Position numbers and translations under genes: made by a program
Shown: positions 6,169-13,097 of the stretch, piece by piece
How the letters are laid out: the number at the start of each line of letters is the position of its first letter
Position numbering within the stretch: position 1 is the first letter of the stretch
Assembly: GCA_016844365.1 (NCBI GenBank)
Contig: JAENIT010000003.1
Span: 1-13,097, forward strand
Reading direction: 5' to 3'
Source of the DNA: Dehalococcoidia bacterium
GTDB taxonomy: Bacteria > Chloroflexota > Dehalococcoidia > SHYD01 > SHYC01
DNA: 13,097 nt
The notes under the pieces: model-generated
What the model saw: the letters and a program-made list of their open reading frames with translations, nothing else
Told to the model about the DNA's origin: nothing
The model's database searches: none

Positions 6169-6334
6169 CTATCGGCCTTTGTCCCGACCCTGTAACTGCT
6201 GGATAGAATCGGTGTGTATCCACCAGCTAGTGCGTCCGCTACCATTGTTCCCGCCGCTGGAGATGAAGGAGTTCGTCCCTTCATCAATGATATCGCCGAC
6301 GTAGAAGTCGCGGGCTTCTCCTCGCTTAACCCCA
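6169..6334 (-). pseudogene. C-terminal fragment of a third thiolase-like gene
   Basis: Minus-strand translation gives VKRGEARDFY, then SSGGNNGSGRT and HTDSIQQLQGR. This matches residues 357-405 of thiolase-like protein 2 at roughly 32 of 49 positions by eye. The fragment lacks everything N-terminal of this and breaks off shortly after QGR, with a stop at 6169-6171 abutting the module 2 promoter block. It is not expressed as a functional enzyme. It shares the GRT motif in place of the thiolase GHP. Confidence 0.8.
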
Positions 6335-6419
6335 CGCCACCCGAGAAGTAGTCGAATGCACTCGGATCTAGCCTTTCCTGGGCGAGTCTCTCGAAATCGC
6401 AGAGATTGACCGGCTCCAC
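6335..6419 (-). pseudogene. N-terminal fragment of an FMN-dependent alpha-hydroxy-acid dehydrogenase
   Basis: A GTG at 6419 begins MEPVNLCDFERLAQERL, followed by DPSAFDYFSGG. This is the characteristic start of FMN-dependent alpha-hydroxy-acid oxidases/dehydrogenases (glycolate oxidase/LldD family: NLxDFExLAxxRL, then AFDYxxGG). After about 28 codons the similarity stops at the GG, where such proteins continue with AxDE, and the sequence becomes the thiolase fragment in another frame. A GGAG lies about 12 bases upstream, which is far for a ribosome-binding site. Family assignment rests on this short stretch only. Confidence 0.6.
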
Positions 6420-6571
6420 ACACTACGCTTACTCCATTCATTATGGACACACCTTCACCCTATTATTCAGAGCTGTGTAGAAGGAAGGCTACGCCTACCG
6501 GCCTGCTTCTGTAGCTTCGCATCTGCTGTGACACAGCCTTGCCCATACTTAAGCAGACATGCACTATAATC

Positions 6572-6600
6572 TTGACGTAAATGTTTCTGTGTATTATAAT
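6572..6600 (+). promoter_or_regulatory. Promoter of the MerR regulator, TTGACG-N17-TATAAT
   Basis: TTGACG (6572-6577) and a perfect TATAAT (6595-6600) are separated by 17 bases, giving a start near 6607 and a leader of about 40 bases before the ATG at 6646. The spacer is of normal length, so the promoter does not need MerR-type distortion for activity. The gap 6420-6571 upstream shows no further gene. Confidence 0.75.
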
Positions 6601-6645
6601 GATTCATGTTAGCTTATATATTAAGGTAGAAGGTAGGGCTTATTC

Positions 6646-7110
6646 ATGCGAGGGTACATGCAGATAGGTGATGTAGCACAACGCACTGGTCTAACCCAGA
6701 GGACCCTGCGCTTCTACGAGGAGAAGGGATTGTTTAGGCCGCCCGCAAGGCAAGAGGGGGGCTTCCGCCTTTACTCTGAGGAGGATGTGCACCGTATTGA
6801 GCATATTGTCCAGCTTAAGCAGGTCTTTGGCTTTACCCTGGACGATATCAAAAAGGTGCTCGATGCTGAGGACTCTATCACCGAATTCAAGGCCCAGTTC
6901 AAGGAGCTAAGTACATTGAACAAACAGGCCGATGCTTTGCACAGAGTCATAAGCATAGCGGAAGCACAAATTGCTCTGATTGATGGGAAGAGCGAGCAAC
7001 TAAAGCAGGTGAGCTTGTATTGGCAGCAAAAGCTGGAATGGTACCGCTCTCGCATAAAACAGCTAGATGAGAACGCTCAAGTTCTTAGTGCACGAGCACC
7101 GGTCCGATGA
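6646..7110 (+). CDS. MerR-family transcriptional regulator
   Basis: This 154-residue protein has a MerR-type winged helix-turn-helix at about residues 5-72 (MQIGDVAQRTGLTQRTLRFY, EEKGLF, GGFRLYSEEDV, VFGFTLDDIKKVL), followed by a long helical dimerisation segment at about 78-145. It has no cysteines for metal sensing and no large ligand-binding domain such as GyrI, so the inducer is unknown. The start at 6646 has an imperfect AGGTAGGG upstream; the ATG at 6658 would give the family's more usual N-terminus but has poor spacing. It lies about 130 bases upstream of three co-directional exporters, the classic arrangement for a regulator of a drug or metabolite efflux operon. Confidence 0.9.
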   Translation: MRGYMQIGDVAQRTGLTQRTLRFYEEKGLFRPPARQEGGFRLYSEEDVHRIEHIVQLKQVFGFTLDDIKKVLDAEDSITEFKAQFKELSTLNKQADALHRVISIAEAQIALIDGKSEQLKQVSLYWQQKLEWYRSRIKQLDENAQVLSARAPVR

Positions 7111-7144
7111 TCTGGTCTTACAAGGGCCATTTATCCGGGGCCAA

Positions 7145-7162
7145 TCACGGAATGCGCCGTGA
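7145..7162 (+). terminator. Possible weak hairpin between the regulator and exporter operon
   Basis: TCACGG (7145-7150) and CCGTGA (7157-7162) form a six-base stem with a six-base loop followed by GGTTTTAT. It could be a weak terminator or attenuator between merR and the MFS genes. An enclosing ATCTGGT/ACCAGAT inverted pair (7110-7116, 7171-7177) may be an operator or chance. Confidence 0.3.
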
Positions 7163-7205
7163 GGTTTTATACCAGATTCTTTAAGTAAATTATAGGGGAG
7201 AGTTA

Positions 7206-7244
7206 ATGGATAAAGATATCAGAAGCCCAGGGGGTGCCCGGTGA
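7206..7244 (+). CDS. Short upstream leader frame overlapping MFS gene 1 (MDKDIRSPGGAR)
   Basis: A 12-codon frame starts at ATG 7206 with GGGGAG five bases or so upstream and ends at a TGA that overlaps the GTG start of MFS gene 1 as GTGA (7241-7244). Its start MDKDIR resembles the MHKDRLRK start of MFS protein 3. It may be a relic of the ancestral N-terminus cut off by a frame change, or a leader that couples translation of the exporter by termination-reinitiation. Confidence 0.35.
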   Translation: MDKDIRSPGGAR

Positions 7245-8836
7245 AAAAGCGTTTTCTATTGCTGAGCGGGATGGCCTTGGGCGCGGCCTTCGGAGCTAAA
7301 GTCATAGCCAGCAAGTGGCCTAAGCACAGTAAGAGTTCAAATGGCAATGGGTCAAAGGGAGCTGTGGAAGCTCTGGAGATGGTTGCTGTCTACTCCAGGG
7401 GCGCTGAACTCCACGATTTCCAAGCTCATTCGAATGGGTCTGCCGTTGCCGCCGATACGGAGCGGCTTGGCGTAGTAACGCTAAACGGAGGCTCCCCGAC
7501 AGCCACCGCCGTGGTAATCCCAAACGGAGTCTATCCGACAGCGACCGCCGAAGAAAAAGTAGGAATATCCGTAGAGGATGCTCCCAGCGTTGGCCCCCAG
7601 GCAGCAACCCACGGAGCGCCGGCCAAATTCAGTCTCAAGACCTTTGAGTCCCTCAAGTACCGGGACTATCGCTTCCTGTGGTTTAGCATCGTCGCAACCA
7701 GCGCCGGGCAGTGGATGCAGCAGATAGCCCTGAGCTGGCTGGTCTATCAAATGACCGACTCGCCCTTTATGCTGGGCGCTATCAACGGGGTCAGGGCTCT
7801 GCCCTTTCTCTTCTTTGGCCCTTGGGCTGGAGTTGCTGCCGACCGAATGGACCGGAAGTGGCTAATGCAGATCAGCCAGGGCTATATCGGTGTGCTGACA
7901 TTAGTGATGGGGCTCCTCATCGTCAGCGGCATGGTGCAGGTGTGGCACCTCTTCGCCTTCACATTACTGAGCGGCGCAGGGTGGTCCTTCACTATGCCGG
8001 TGCGCCAAACCCTCATACCCAATCTTGTGCCCAGAGAATCGTTGATGAACGCAGTTGCTCTTCAGTCGGCGGCGTTTAACTCCACTCGCGTCCTAGGGCC
8101 TACCGTTGCTGGTTTGCTGATCGCCTGGATTGGAGTGGGCGGGACATTTATGGTGCAGGTCCCCATTTATTTTATCATCTTTGCCCTGATCGCCGTGATT
8201 AAGATTCCCCCAACTCCTGTGGATGCGCGGCGCAGCAGCGCGGGCCAGAACATGGTGGAGGGGTTCCGTTACATTGGCGGCAATCAGGCAGTTTTCTCCC
8301 TGATAGTTCTAGCGCTAGTCCCCATGCTCCTGGCCATGCCCTTCCAGAGTCTCATTCCCGTCTTCGCCAGGGACATCCTGGGAATGGGACCCAAGGGGTT
8401 CGGTATCTTGGTCTCCTTCGCGGGGATTGGCGCCCTTTCCGCCACCCTGGCCGTGGCATCTCTGGGGGACTTCAAATATAAAGGGATCCTCCTTTTCTCA
8501 GCCCTTGCCGCTTTGGGTGTAGCTCTGGTGCTTTTCTCACAATCCACATGGCTCCCCCTCTCCCTCTTTTTAATGGTCTTAGTGGGAGGCTTTCAGATGA
8601 CCTATATGTCGCTGAACAACACTCTGATACATCTGAATATCACCGATAACATGAGAGGCCGGGTGATGAGCATCTACATGCTAGATCAAGGGCTTACGCC
8701 CCTGGGCACTCTCTTTGCCGGAGGGGTAGCACAGCTTGCAGGGGCCCCCTTGGCAGTGACCATCATGGGATGCTCCTGCTTGATACTTGCGCTGATAGCT
8801 ATGGCCAAGATCCCAATTGTCCGGCGATTGGCGTAA
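7241..8836 (+). CDS. MFS_3/EntS-type exporter 1 with N-terminal tail
   Basis: This 531-residue membrane protein has a major-facilitator core from about residue 133 (TFESLKYRDYRFLW) to the end. Motif A between the second and third helices reads GVAADRMDRK (197-206), and MRGRVMSIYMLDQGL near the last helices is typical of the MFS_3 (EntS, enterobactin-exporter-like) family, which are proton-coupled exporters. The unusual part is residues 1-132: a basic start, a glycine/alanine-containing hydrophobic stretch (4-23, LLLSGMALGAAFGAK) and a low-complexity, Asn-Gly-rich linker with a repeated NG..PTATA unit. The GTG start at 7241 has AGGGGGT upstream and overlaps a short leader frame. The following exporter starts 30 bases after this stop, so they form an operon. 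The substrate cannot be told from sequence. Confidence 0.88.
   Translation: MKKRFLLLSGMALGAAFGAKVIASKWPKHSKSSNGNGSKGAVEALEMVAVYSRGAELHDFQAHSNGSAVAADTERLGVVTLNGGSPTATAVVIPNGVYPTATAEEKVGISVEDAPSVGPQAATHGAPAKFSLKTFESLKYRDYRFLWFSIVATSAGQWMQQIALSWLVYQMTDSPFMLGAINGVRALPFLFFGPWAGVAADRMDRKWLMQISQGYIGVLTLVMGLLIVSGMVQVWHLFAFTLLSGAGWSFTMPVRQTLIPNLVPRESLMNAVALQSAAFNSTRVLGPTVAGLLIAWIGVGGTFMVQVPIYFIIFALIAVIKIPPTPVDARRSSAGQNMVEGFRYIGGNQAVFSLIVLALVPMLLAMPFQSLIPVFARDILGMGPKGFGILVSFAGIGALSATLAVASLGDFKYKGILLFSALAALGVALVLFSQSTWLPLSLFLMVLVGGFQMTYMSLNNTLIHLNITDNMRGRVMSIYMLDQGLTPLGTLFAGGVAQLAGAPLAVTIMGCSCLILALIAMAKIPIVRRLA
7484..7549 (+). repeat. Internal 13-residue tandem repeat in MFS 1 linker
   Basis: Residues 82-90 (NGGSPTATA) and 95-103 (NGVYPTATA) repeat with a 13-residue period, and the DNA (7484-7510 and 7523-7549) is also similar. 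The repeat falls in the linker between the extra hydrophobic segment and the MFS core. Confidence 0.6.
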
Positions 8837-8866
8837 ACAATGAATAACCCAATTTAGGAGATAGAG

Positions 8867-10597
8867 ATGTCTGAAGATCCATTTACGAAGTCGCTATCGG
8901 TGATTTCAGCGCTTATAAGAAAAGCCAACGGCGCGCCGCCGGGTCCACCCAAAGGCGGGGCTACGAACGGAAGAGCAGCGAACGGAAAGGGCGAGGGTCC
9001 GGGGTTTGTTACCGGCCTTGTCTTGGGCGCTGCGGTTGGCGGAGTAGTGGGCGCTGTGGTAGGGGCTAAGACCAAGGTCATACAAAACGGAAACGGCTCT
9101 CACAACGGTAAGGCTGTCCTTGAGGAAGCGCCACAGGAGCTCAAGGCCACTCTCGCGGAAACCGTGGAGGCTATAAGTCAACCGCCCCTGAACGGAGCCA
9201 CTCTTAAAGAAGCGCCCCAAGTGGACAGAGCCGCGTCGGGAGGGGCCGGCATGGCCCGCTTCCACGGAAGGATCGCCATTGAGGATCTGCCAGAGGGGGT
9301 AAAGGCCCAGGAATGGAAAACGCCACCTCGATGGCTGCCATCTACTTTACACTCCTTGGCCTACGCGAACTTCCTTTTCCTATGGCTGGCCCAGATCACC
9401 AACTCCCTCTCCCTGTGGATGGAGCAAGTGGCCCGCCCCGTCCTGGTGCTAATGGTCACCGGCTCTGGGGTGCAACTGGGGCTAGTGGTGGCGGCCCGAG
9501 GGTTGCCCCAGCTATTCCTGTCTCCCGTGGCCGGAGTGGTGGCGGACCGCTTCGACCGGCGAAAGGTGATCTTGGTCTCTAAGAGCCTGGGGATGGTGGT
9601 CAACTTCGCCTTTGCTATTGTTATAATTACCGGACAACTAGAGCTATGGCACATCTATGCTAGCTCCATACTGAGGAGCATGCTCAACGCCTTCGACAAC
9701 CCGGCCCGCCAAGCTCTAATCCCGAACCTGGTGCCGCCAAATCTCCTGGTAAACGCGATAGCCGTCAATTCCGGCAGCATGCAACTAGTGCGGATTCTCG
9801 CAGCCTCAATAGCTGGTTTCAGCATAGCTTTCGTTGGCATCGGCGGGACCTTCCTAATCATAGCCCTGGTCTCCGTTGTGGCCGTTGTGTTTACATATAT
9901 GATGCAGGTGCCGCACTGGGGCCGCGTAAGTCGTCGCCAGGAATCCTGGATCGGTAGCATGATCGACGGCTTCCGTTACGCCTTGAAGGAGAAGGCCATC
10001 TTCGCCATACTGGTGCTTCTCACCTTCCAGAGTATATTTGGCCAGCCATATCTCCAGATCTTCGTGCCTTTGATAGCCCTTCAGTTCATGGACTTCAGTT
10101 TCTTGGGGGAATTTGGCGTTGAACCGAACAAGGCCCATGAGGTGGGACTAGGCTTGCTGCTAGCGGCATCCGGTTTTGGGGCTCTGCTGGGCTCTCTGAT
10201 AGTGGCTACCATAGGGGAGAGACTCCGCCACCGTGGTTTCATCGTCATTGGCGGCCTGACCCTCTACGGCTTGGCGGTCACAGCCCTGGGGCTGTCATCC
10301 TTAACAGGATTGATGATTTTGCCATTCCTCTTCGTAAGCATTGTTGGTGTAGGCCAAACCCTATTGCTGACAGTGAAGAACGCCATCCTGATGGAGCTCA
10401 CCCCTAACGATATGCGAGGGCGGGTCTTCGCCATCCAGAGCCTGGACCGGGGGCTCAGCACGATAGGGGCCAGCGGCGGCGGATTTTTGGCCGCAGCCGT
10501 CGGCGCTCCCATTGGCCTGGCGATATACGGCGCTGCGGTGGCTGTGGGGGCGATCTGGGTGGGTATCTTTATGCCAGCCCTGCGCAGGGTGGACTAG
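8867..10597 (+). CDS. MFS_3/EntS-type exporter 2 with N-terminal tail
   Basis: This protein is 576 residues long, whereas MFS_3 cores are usually nearer 410-430. The core begins near residue 163 (LHSLAYANFLFLW). Motif A is GVVADRFDRR (223-232), and NDMRGRVFAIQSLDRGL lies near the end. The tail comprises a polar start with KSLSVIS (8-14) shared with exporter 3, a Pro/Gly/Asn-rich stretch (21-45), a strongly glycine-rich hydrophobic segment (about 46-66, GFVTGLVLGAAVGGVVGAVVG shape) resembling a glycine zipper, and a linker with NGNG and acidic residues. Shine-Dalgarno AGGAGAT precedes the ATG. It shares more core features with exporter 3 (NSxSxWMEQxARP near the first helix) than with exporter 1, suggesting that 2 and 3 duplicated more recently or could pair. 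Confidence 0.9.
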   Translation: MSEDPFTKSLSVISALIRKANGAPPGPPKGGATNGRAANGKGEGPGFVTGLVLGAAVGGVVGAVVGAKTKVIQNGNGSHNGKAVLEEAPQELKATLAETVEAISQPPLNGATLKEAPQVDRAASGGAGMARFHGRIAIEDLPEGVKAQEWKTPPRWLPSTLHSLAYANFLFLWLAQITNSLSLWMEQVARPVLVLMVTGSGVQLGLVVAARGLPQLFLSPVAGVVADRFDRRKVILVSKSLGMVVNFAFAIVIITGQLELWHIYASSILRSMLNAFDNPARQALIPNLVPPNLLVNAIAVNSGSMQLVRILAASIAGFSIAFVGIGGTFLIIALVSVVAVVFTYMMQVPHWGRVSRRQESWIGSMIDGFRYALKEKAIFAILVLLTFQSIFGQPYLQIFVPLIALQFMDFSFLGEFGVEPNKAHEVGLGLLLAASGFGALLGSLIVATIGERLRHRGFIVIGGLTLYGLAVTALGLSSLTGLMILPFLFVSIVGVGQTLLLTVKNAILMELTPNDMRGRVFAIQSLDRGLSTIGASGGGFLAAAVGAPIGLAIYGAAVAVGAIWVGIFMPALRRVD

Positions 10598-10721
10598 GTC
10601 CGGAGGACTTTAGCTGATTCTGCGATGTTTCCAGTGAGAACGACAACTTTTTCAGCAGCTCGGTATCGGTATTTTGTTTATAGGTTTAGGCAAGGGTAAG
10701 AGTTAGAGTTAGGAGATTAGC

Positions 10722-12458
10722 GTGCACAAAGATAGATTAAGAAAATCCATTGCAGTGATATCGGGGTTCTGGAGAAGGGAACCCAATGGCTTAGTGAAGC
10801 CACAAAACGGTAGGAATGTGCCGAAAAAAGAGGGCCGCAGCGGGCTTCTCACCACTTTCATCCTCGGAGCGGCTATCACCGGGGCTGTAGGCGCGTTTGT
10901 TGCCGCCAGACGGCGCTCTAGCAACGGCGCGGTTAACGGTGGAGTCGCCAAGCTAGCACTGCTAGAGAACACCAAAGCTCAGAACGGGCATTCCACCGTT
11001 GTGACCGCAAATGGGAACGGGACCATCAAGGCCGAGATAGAGGATATTAAGGCTCACGTCGATCAGTCCGCCATAATAACAGCGAATGGGAACGGGAGGA
11101 GCGATGTTGCCCTAAAGGACATGGAGCCACAGGCCAGGGAACCGGTGACCGCTCCTGTCCTGGAACAGCCACACCGTGGGGGGCTAGGAGGCTTTTTTAC
11201 TGGGCTTAAGACCTTTGAGAGCCTTAAATACCGTGACTTCCGCTATCTGTGGCTGGCCCAGATCACTAACTCTGCCTCTATGTGGATGGAGCAGATAGCC
11301 AGGCCCATTTTGATTATTGACATCGTGGGAGACCCTAAGCTGGCAGCGCTCCACGTGGGTGGTGTTCTAGCGATGCGGACATTCCCCCAGTTTGGTTTCG
11401 GTCTTATAGCTGGGGTTATGGCCGACTGGTATGATCGCAGGGTGCTAATTCTGGTCTCTAAGTTTGTTGGCACCATTATTAACTTTGTCTTCGCCGCCCT
11501 CATCCTCACCGGCCATCTGGAGCTTTGGCACATCTACGCTACCACCGCCCTCCGAGGCATAGCCACCGCCTTCGACAACCCGGCGCGGCAGGCCCTCATC
11601 CCTAGCCTTGTGGCCCCGGAACACCTGGCCAACGCCGTAGCTTTGAACAGCGCCAGTATGCAGACCATGCGCATCGGAGCCGCCGCTTTGGCGGGGATTG
11701 CCTTGGCCACTATAGGTGTAGGCAACACCTTCTTGGCCGTAGCCATTATTGGGGCTTTGGCGGTGGTGTTGACCTATATGATGCGGATTCCGCCCATGCC
11801 TCATGTGAATAACAAGAGTGTCACCAAGGGCTTTGGCGACCTCTGGGAGGGGTTGGTTTTCGCGTGGCAGACCCCAGCTATCCGCGGAATCCTTGTCTTG
11901 ACCATGGCTTACTTCACCTTAGGCATGGCCTATCTTCAGGTCTTTGCGCCTCTCTTTGCCAAGCAGATTCTGGAGATCGGAGATAAGGGGTACGGATTCA
12001 TGGTATCAGTCACTGGTGTTGGAGCCTTGGCAGGCTCCCTCATCATCGCCACCCTATCTCCCTCCCGATGGCGGGGCATGACGATGCTGATCCTAATGGG
12101 AGGTCTGGGCGGTCTCCTCGTGCTCTTTGGGGGCAGCACCTACCTTCCTTTCATGTTCGACGACCTCAGATGGGTGGCTTCCACCTTCGCTGTAGTTATC
12201 TTCCTGGGGATGGCCCAATCCTCCTACTTCGCTTTGAGCAACACCGTTCTTCTGGAGCAGGCCCCAGTGGAGAAGCGGGGTAGGATCATGGGAGTGTTAT
12301 CTCTGGACCGTTCTATGATCACCCTGGGCGGCACCATAGCGGGCTTCCTCTCCGCGGCCATAGGGCCTCAGAGCGCCCAGATGCTCTTTGGGGCGGTTTG
12401 CGTCCTCTTTGCTGTAGGGACTGCTATTATGATGCCCAGCGTAAGGCGCATCCAGTAG
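10722..12458 (+). CDS. MFS_3/EntS-type exporter 3 with N-terminal tail
   Basis: At 578 residues this is the third consecutive exporter. The tail starts MHKDRLRKSIAVIS and has a glycine-rich hydrophobic stretch at about 41-61 (LLTTFILGAAITGAVGAFVA) ending in ARRR. Residues 65-155 are an Asn-Gly-rich linker with two TANGNG units. The MFS core begins with TFESLKYRDFRYLW at 164, as in exporter 1. Motif A is GVMADWYDRR (231-240), with Trp at the first arginine position. KRGRIMGVLSLDRS lies near the end. The start is GTG at 10722 with TTAGGAGATT upstream; the 124-base gap from exporter 2 contains no convincing promoter, so co-transcription is likely. The substrate is unknown; efflux or metabolite export is the family-based expectation. 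Confidence 0.9.
   Translation: MHKDRLRKSIAVISGFWRREPNGLVKPQNGRNVPKKEGRSGLLTTFILGAAITGAVGAFVAARRRSSNGAVNGGVAKLALLENTKAQNGHSTVVTANGNGTIKAEIEDIKAHVDQSAIITANGNGRSDVALKDMEPQAREPVTAPVLEQPHRGGLGGFFTGLKTFESLKYRDFRYLWLAQITNSASMWMEQIARPILIIDIVGDPKLAALHVGGVLAMRTFPQFGFGLIAGVMADWYDRRVLILVSKFVGTIINFVFAALILTGHLELWHIYATTALRGIATAFDNPARQALIPSLVAPEHLANAVALNSASMQTMRIGAAALAGIALATIGVGNTFLAVAIIGALAVVLTYMMRIPPMPHVNNKSVTKGFGDLWEGLVFAWQTPAIRGILVLTMAYFTLGMAYLQVFAPLFAKQILEIGDKGYGFMVSVTGVGALAGSLIIATLSPSRWRGMTMLILMGGLGGLLVLFGGSTYLPFMFDDLRWVASTFAVVIFLGMAQSSYFALSNTVLLEQAPVEKRGRIMGVLSLDRSMITLGGTIAGFLSAAIGPQSAQMLFGAVCVLFAVGTAIMMPSVRRIQ
10992..11141 (+). repeat. Internal 25-residue tandem repeat in MFS 3 linker
   Basis: Residues 91-115 and 116-140 align as two copies sharing S, T-A-N-G-N-G and a downstream K/E-D-[IM] pattern; the TANGNG hexapeptides are exactly 25 residues apart (95-100, 120-125). 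The DNA is recognisably similar around the NGNG codons. Confidence 0.55.
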
Positions 12459-12496
12459 CTAATACCTGATTGGGCCTTTTGTCCATGCCACAAAGC

Positions 12497-12528
12497 ACTC
12501 GCCAGGGGTCTAGTTACCCCTGGCGAGT
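12497..12528. terminator. Hairpin between convergent MFS 3 and VOC genes
   Basis: Arms 12497-12509 and 12516-12528 are a perfect 13-base inverted pair with a six-base loop. It sits 39 bases after the exporter stop and 57 bases after the VOC stop on the other strand, the position of a shared bidirectional terminator. T-tracts on both sides are weak. Confidence 0.65.
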
Positions 12529-12584
12529 CTTAGCGATATTGCCCAGTTAATCCGATGTCCTGGCTTGGCGTTTACTTCTATCTG

Positions 12585-12998
12585 CTAGCTTCTGGGCCCC
12601 TGCAGCTCGAAGAAGGCGTAGTGGCTGGACAGGGGATGCACCCAGGCGGCGTTGGGGGACTCCGCATCCTGGGACACTCGCCCACCGCCTTTCTTCACCT
12701 GGTCCACCGCCTTGCCCAAGTCGTCCACCTCGATTGCTATCAGATACAGGCCCTCGCCTCCAGGATTAAGCGGGTTGGAGCGCTCCTTCATAAACCTGGC
12801 CAGCGCGCTTTTCTCGTCGGATGGCTGGGCAAGCTCGATGAAATTCTGGCCGTTACACCCCATCATGGCGTTGCGGAACCCCCATCGGGTGTCCCTTATA
12901 GGTGTCGTCTGCTCCAGGCCGAAGACGTCCTGATACTTCTTGATAGCCTCCTCCAGGTCTGTCACTGCCACCAGGATATTCCGTATCCCCTTGAACAT
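12585..12998 (-). CDS. VOC-superfamily (glyoxalase/methylmalonyl-CoA epimerase-like) protein
   Basis: This 137-residue single-domain protein has two beta-alpha-beta modules of the vicinal-oxygen-chelate fold: IRNILVAVTDLEEAIKKYQD with VFGLE at the start and GLYLIAIEVDDLGKAVDQV in the second half, ending FFELQGP. The family includes methylmalonyl-CoA epimerases and diverse dioxygenases and lyases. In epimerases the metal is bound by His, Gln, His and Glu; here the first His position is Asn7 and the second module reads LYLI where a His is common, while the terminal Glu131 is kept. The function is therefore unclear, and an epimerase label would be over-reading. AGGAGGAGGT upstream of the ATG at 12998 is a strong start signal. 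The gene follows the partial gene at 13043 by about 44 bases on the same strand. Confidence 0.85.
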   Translation of the reverse strand: MFKGIRNILVAVTDLEEAIKKYQDVFGLEQTTPIRDTRWGFRNAMMGCNGQNFIELAQPSDEKSALARFMKERSNPLNPGGEGLYLIAIEVDDLGKAVDQVKKGGGRVSQDAESPNAAWVHPLSSHYAFFELQGPRS

Positions 12999-13042
12999 GG
13001 CAACCTCCTCCTGCGACTGGCGTTTTACTTAATAATCCAAAT

Positions 13043-13097
13043 CTATAGCTGGGGCGATGGTCCGAAGGGCTCGTCGCGAGCCTGGATGAAGGCCCGC
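13043..13097 (-). CDS. C-terminal end of an unidentified minus-strand gene (possibly crotonase-like)
   Basis: On the minus strand a frame enters from the window edge and ends at TAG (13043-13045), giving RAFIQARDEPFGPSPQL. The RAFIQARDEPF piece resembles the end of enoyl-CoA hydratase/isomerase proteins (x-AFLEKRxPxF), which would fit an acyl-CoA context, but 17 residues are not enough for a firm call. Another minus frame ends APAIDLDY at a nearby stop and cannot be excluded. Confidence 0.3.
   Translation of the reverse strand, partial: RAFIQARDEPFGPSPQL

Noticed and set aside
7110..7177. ATCTGGT/ACCAGAT inverted pair as a MerR operator
   Set aside because: The 7-base arms are 54 bases apart and no 19-base-spacer promoter typical of MerR targets could be placed between them.
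10598..10721. Separate promoter for the third exporter in the 124-base gap
   Set aside because: No convincing -35/-10 pair found; co-transcription with the upstream exporters is simpler.

Overview
The window looks like an accessory stretch of a Dehalococcoidia/SAR202-type Chloroflexota chromosome. This rests on family content and recollected protein style: the N-terminal peptide MASERIQRQIDRLL, a DUF5679-type zinc ribbon, YfcE-like phosphoesterases, DUF35 plus thiolase pairs and MFS_3 exporters. It does not rest on a marker gene. No rRNA, tRNA, CRISPR array or transposase is visible.

Layout. (1) 1-1057, plus strand: a good sigma70-type promoter drives a broken TPR-like gene (frameshift at about 261). 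Next come a truncated one-knuckle zinc-ribbon gene and a YfcE-family phosphoesterase paralogue that has lost four metal ligands. (2) 1338-6167, minus strand: two paralogous modules, each made of a near-identical promoter, a DUF35 acyl-CoA-binding protein and a thiolase-like protein, followed by a long hairpin terminator. An intact-looking YfcE-like phosphoesterase lies between them, with a dispersed repeat at its 5' end. (3) 6169-6419, minus strand: a scar where the first ~28 codons of an FMN-dependent alpha-hydroxy-acid dehydrogenase are joined out of frame to a piece of a third thiolase. (4) 6572-12458, plus strand: a promoter and a MerR regulator, then three tandem MFS_3/EntS-like exporters. 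Each exporter carries an unusual N-terminal extension of about 130-165 residues: a glycine-rich hydrophobic segment followed by an Asn-Gly-rich, internally repeated linker. (5) 12459-13097: a hairpin, a VOC/glyoxalase-fold gene on the minus strand and the tail of another minus-strand gene.

How it may work together. The DUF35/thiolase pairs are expected to act as heteromeric complexes on acyl-CoA thioesters (condensation or retro-aldol C-C cleavage). The MerR gene is placed to control the exporter trio. The region has clearly grown by duplication and decayed in places: two or three thiolases, two DUF35 proteins, two phosphoesterases and three exporters coexist with at least three relics. Several retained paralogues have lost canonical catalytic residues while keeping open frames. 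The strongest candidates for something undescribed are the tailed MFS trio and the ligand-stripped phosphoesterase.
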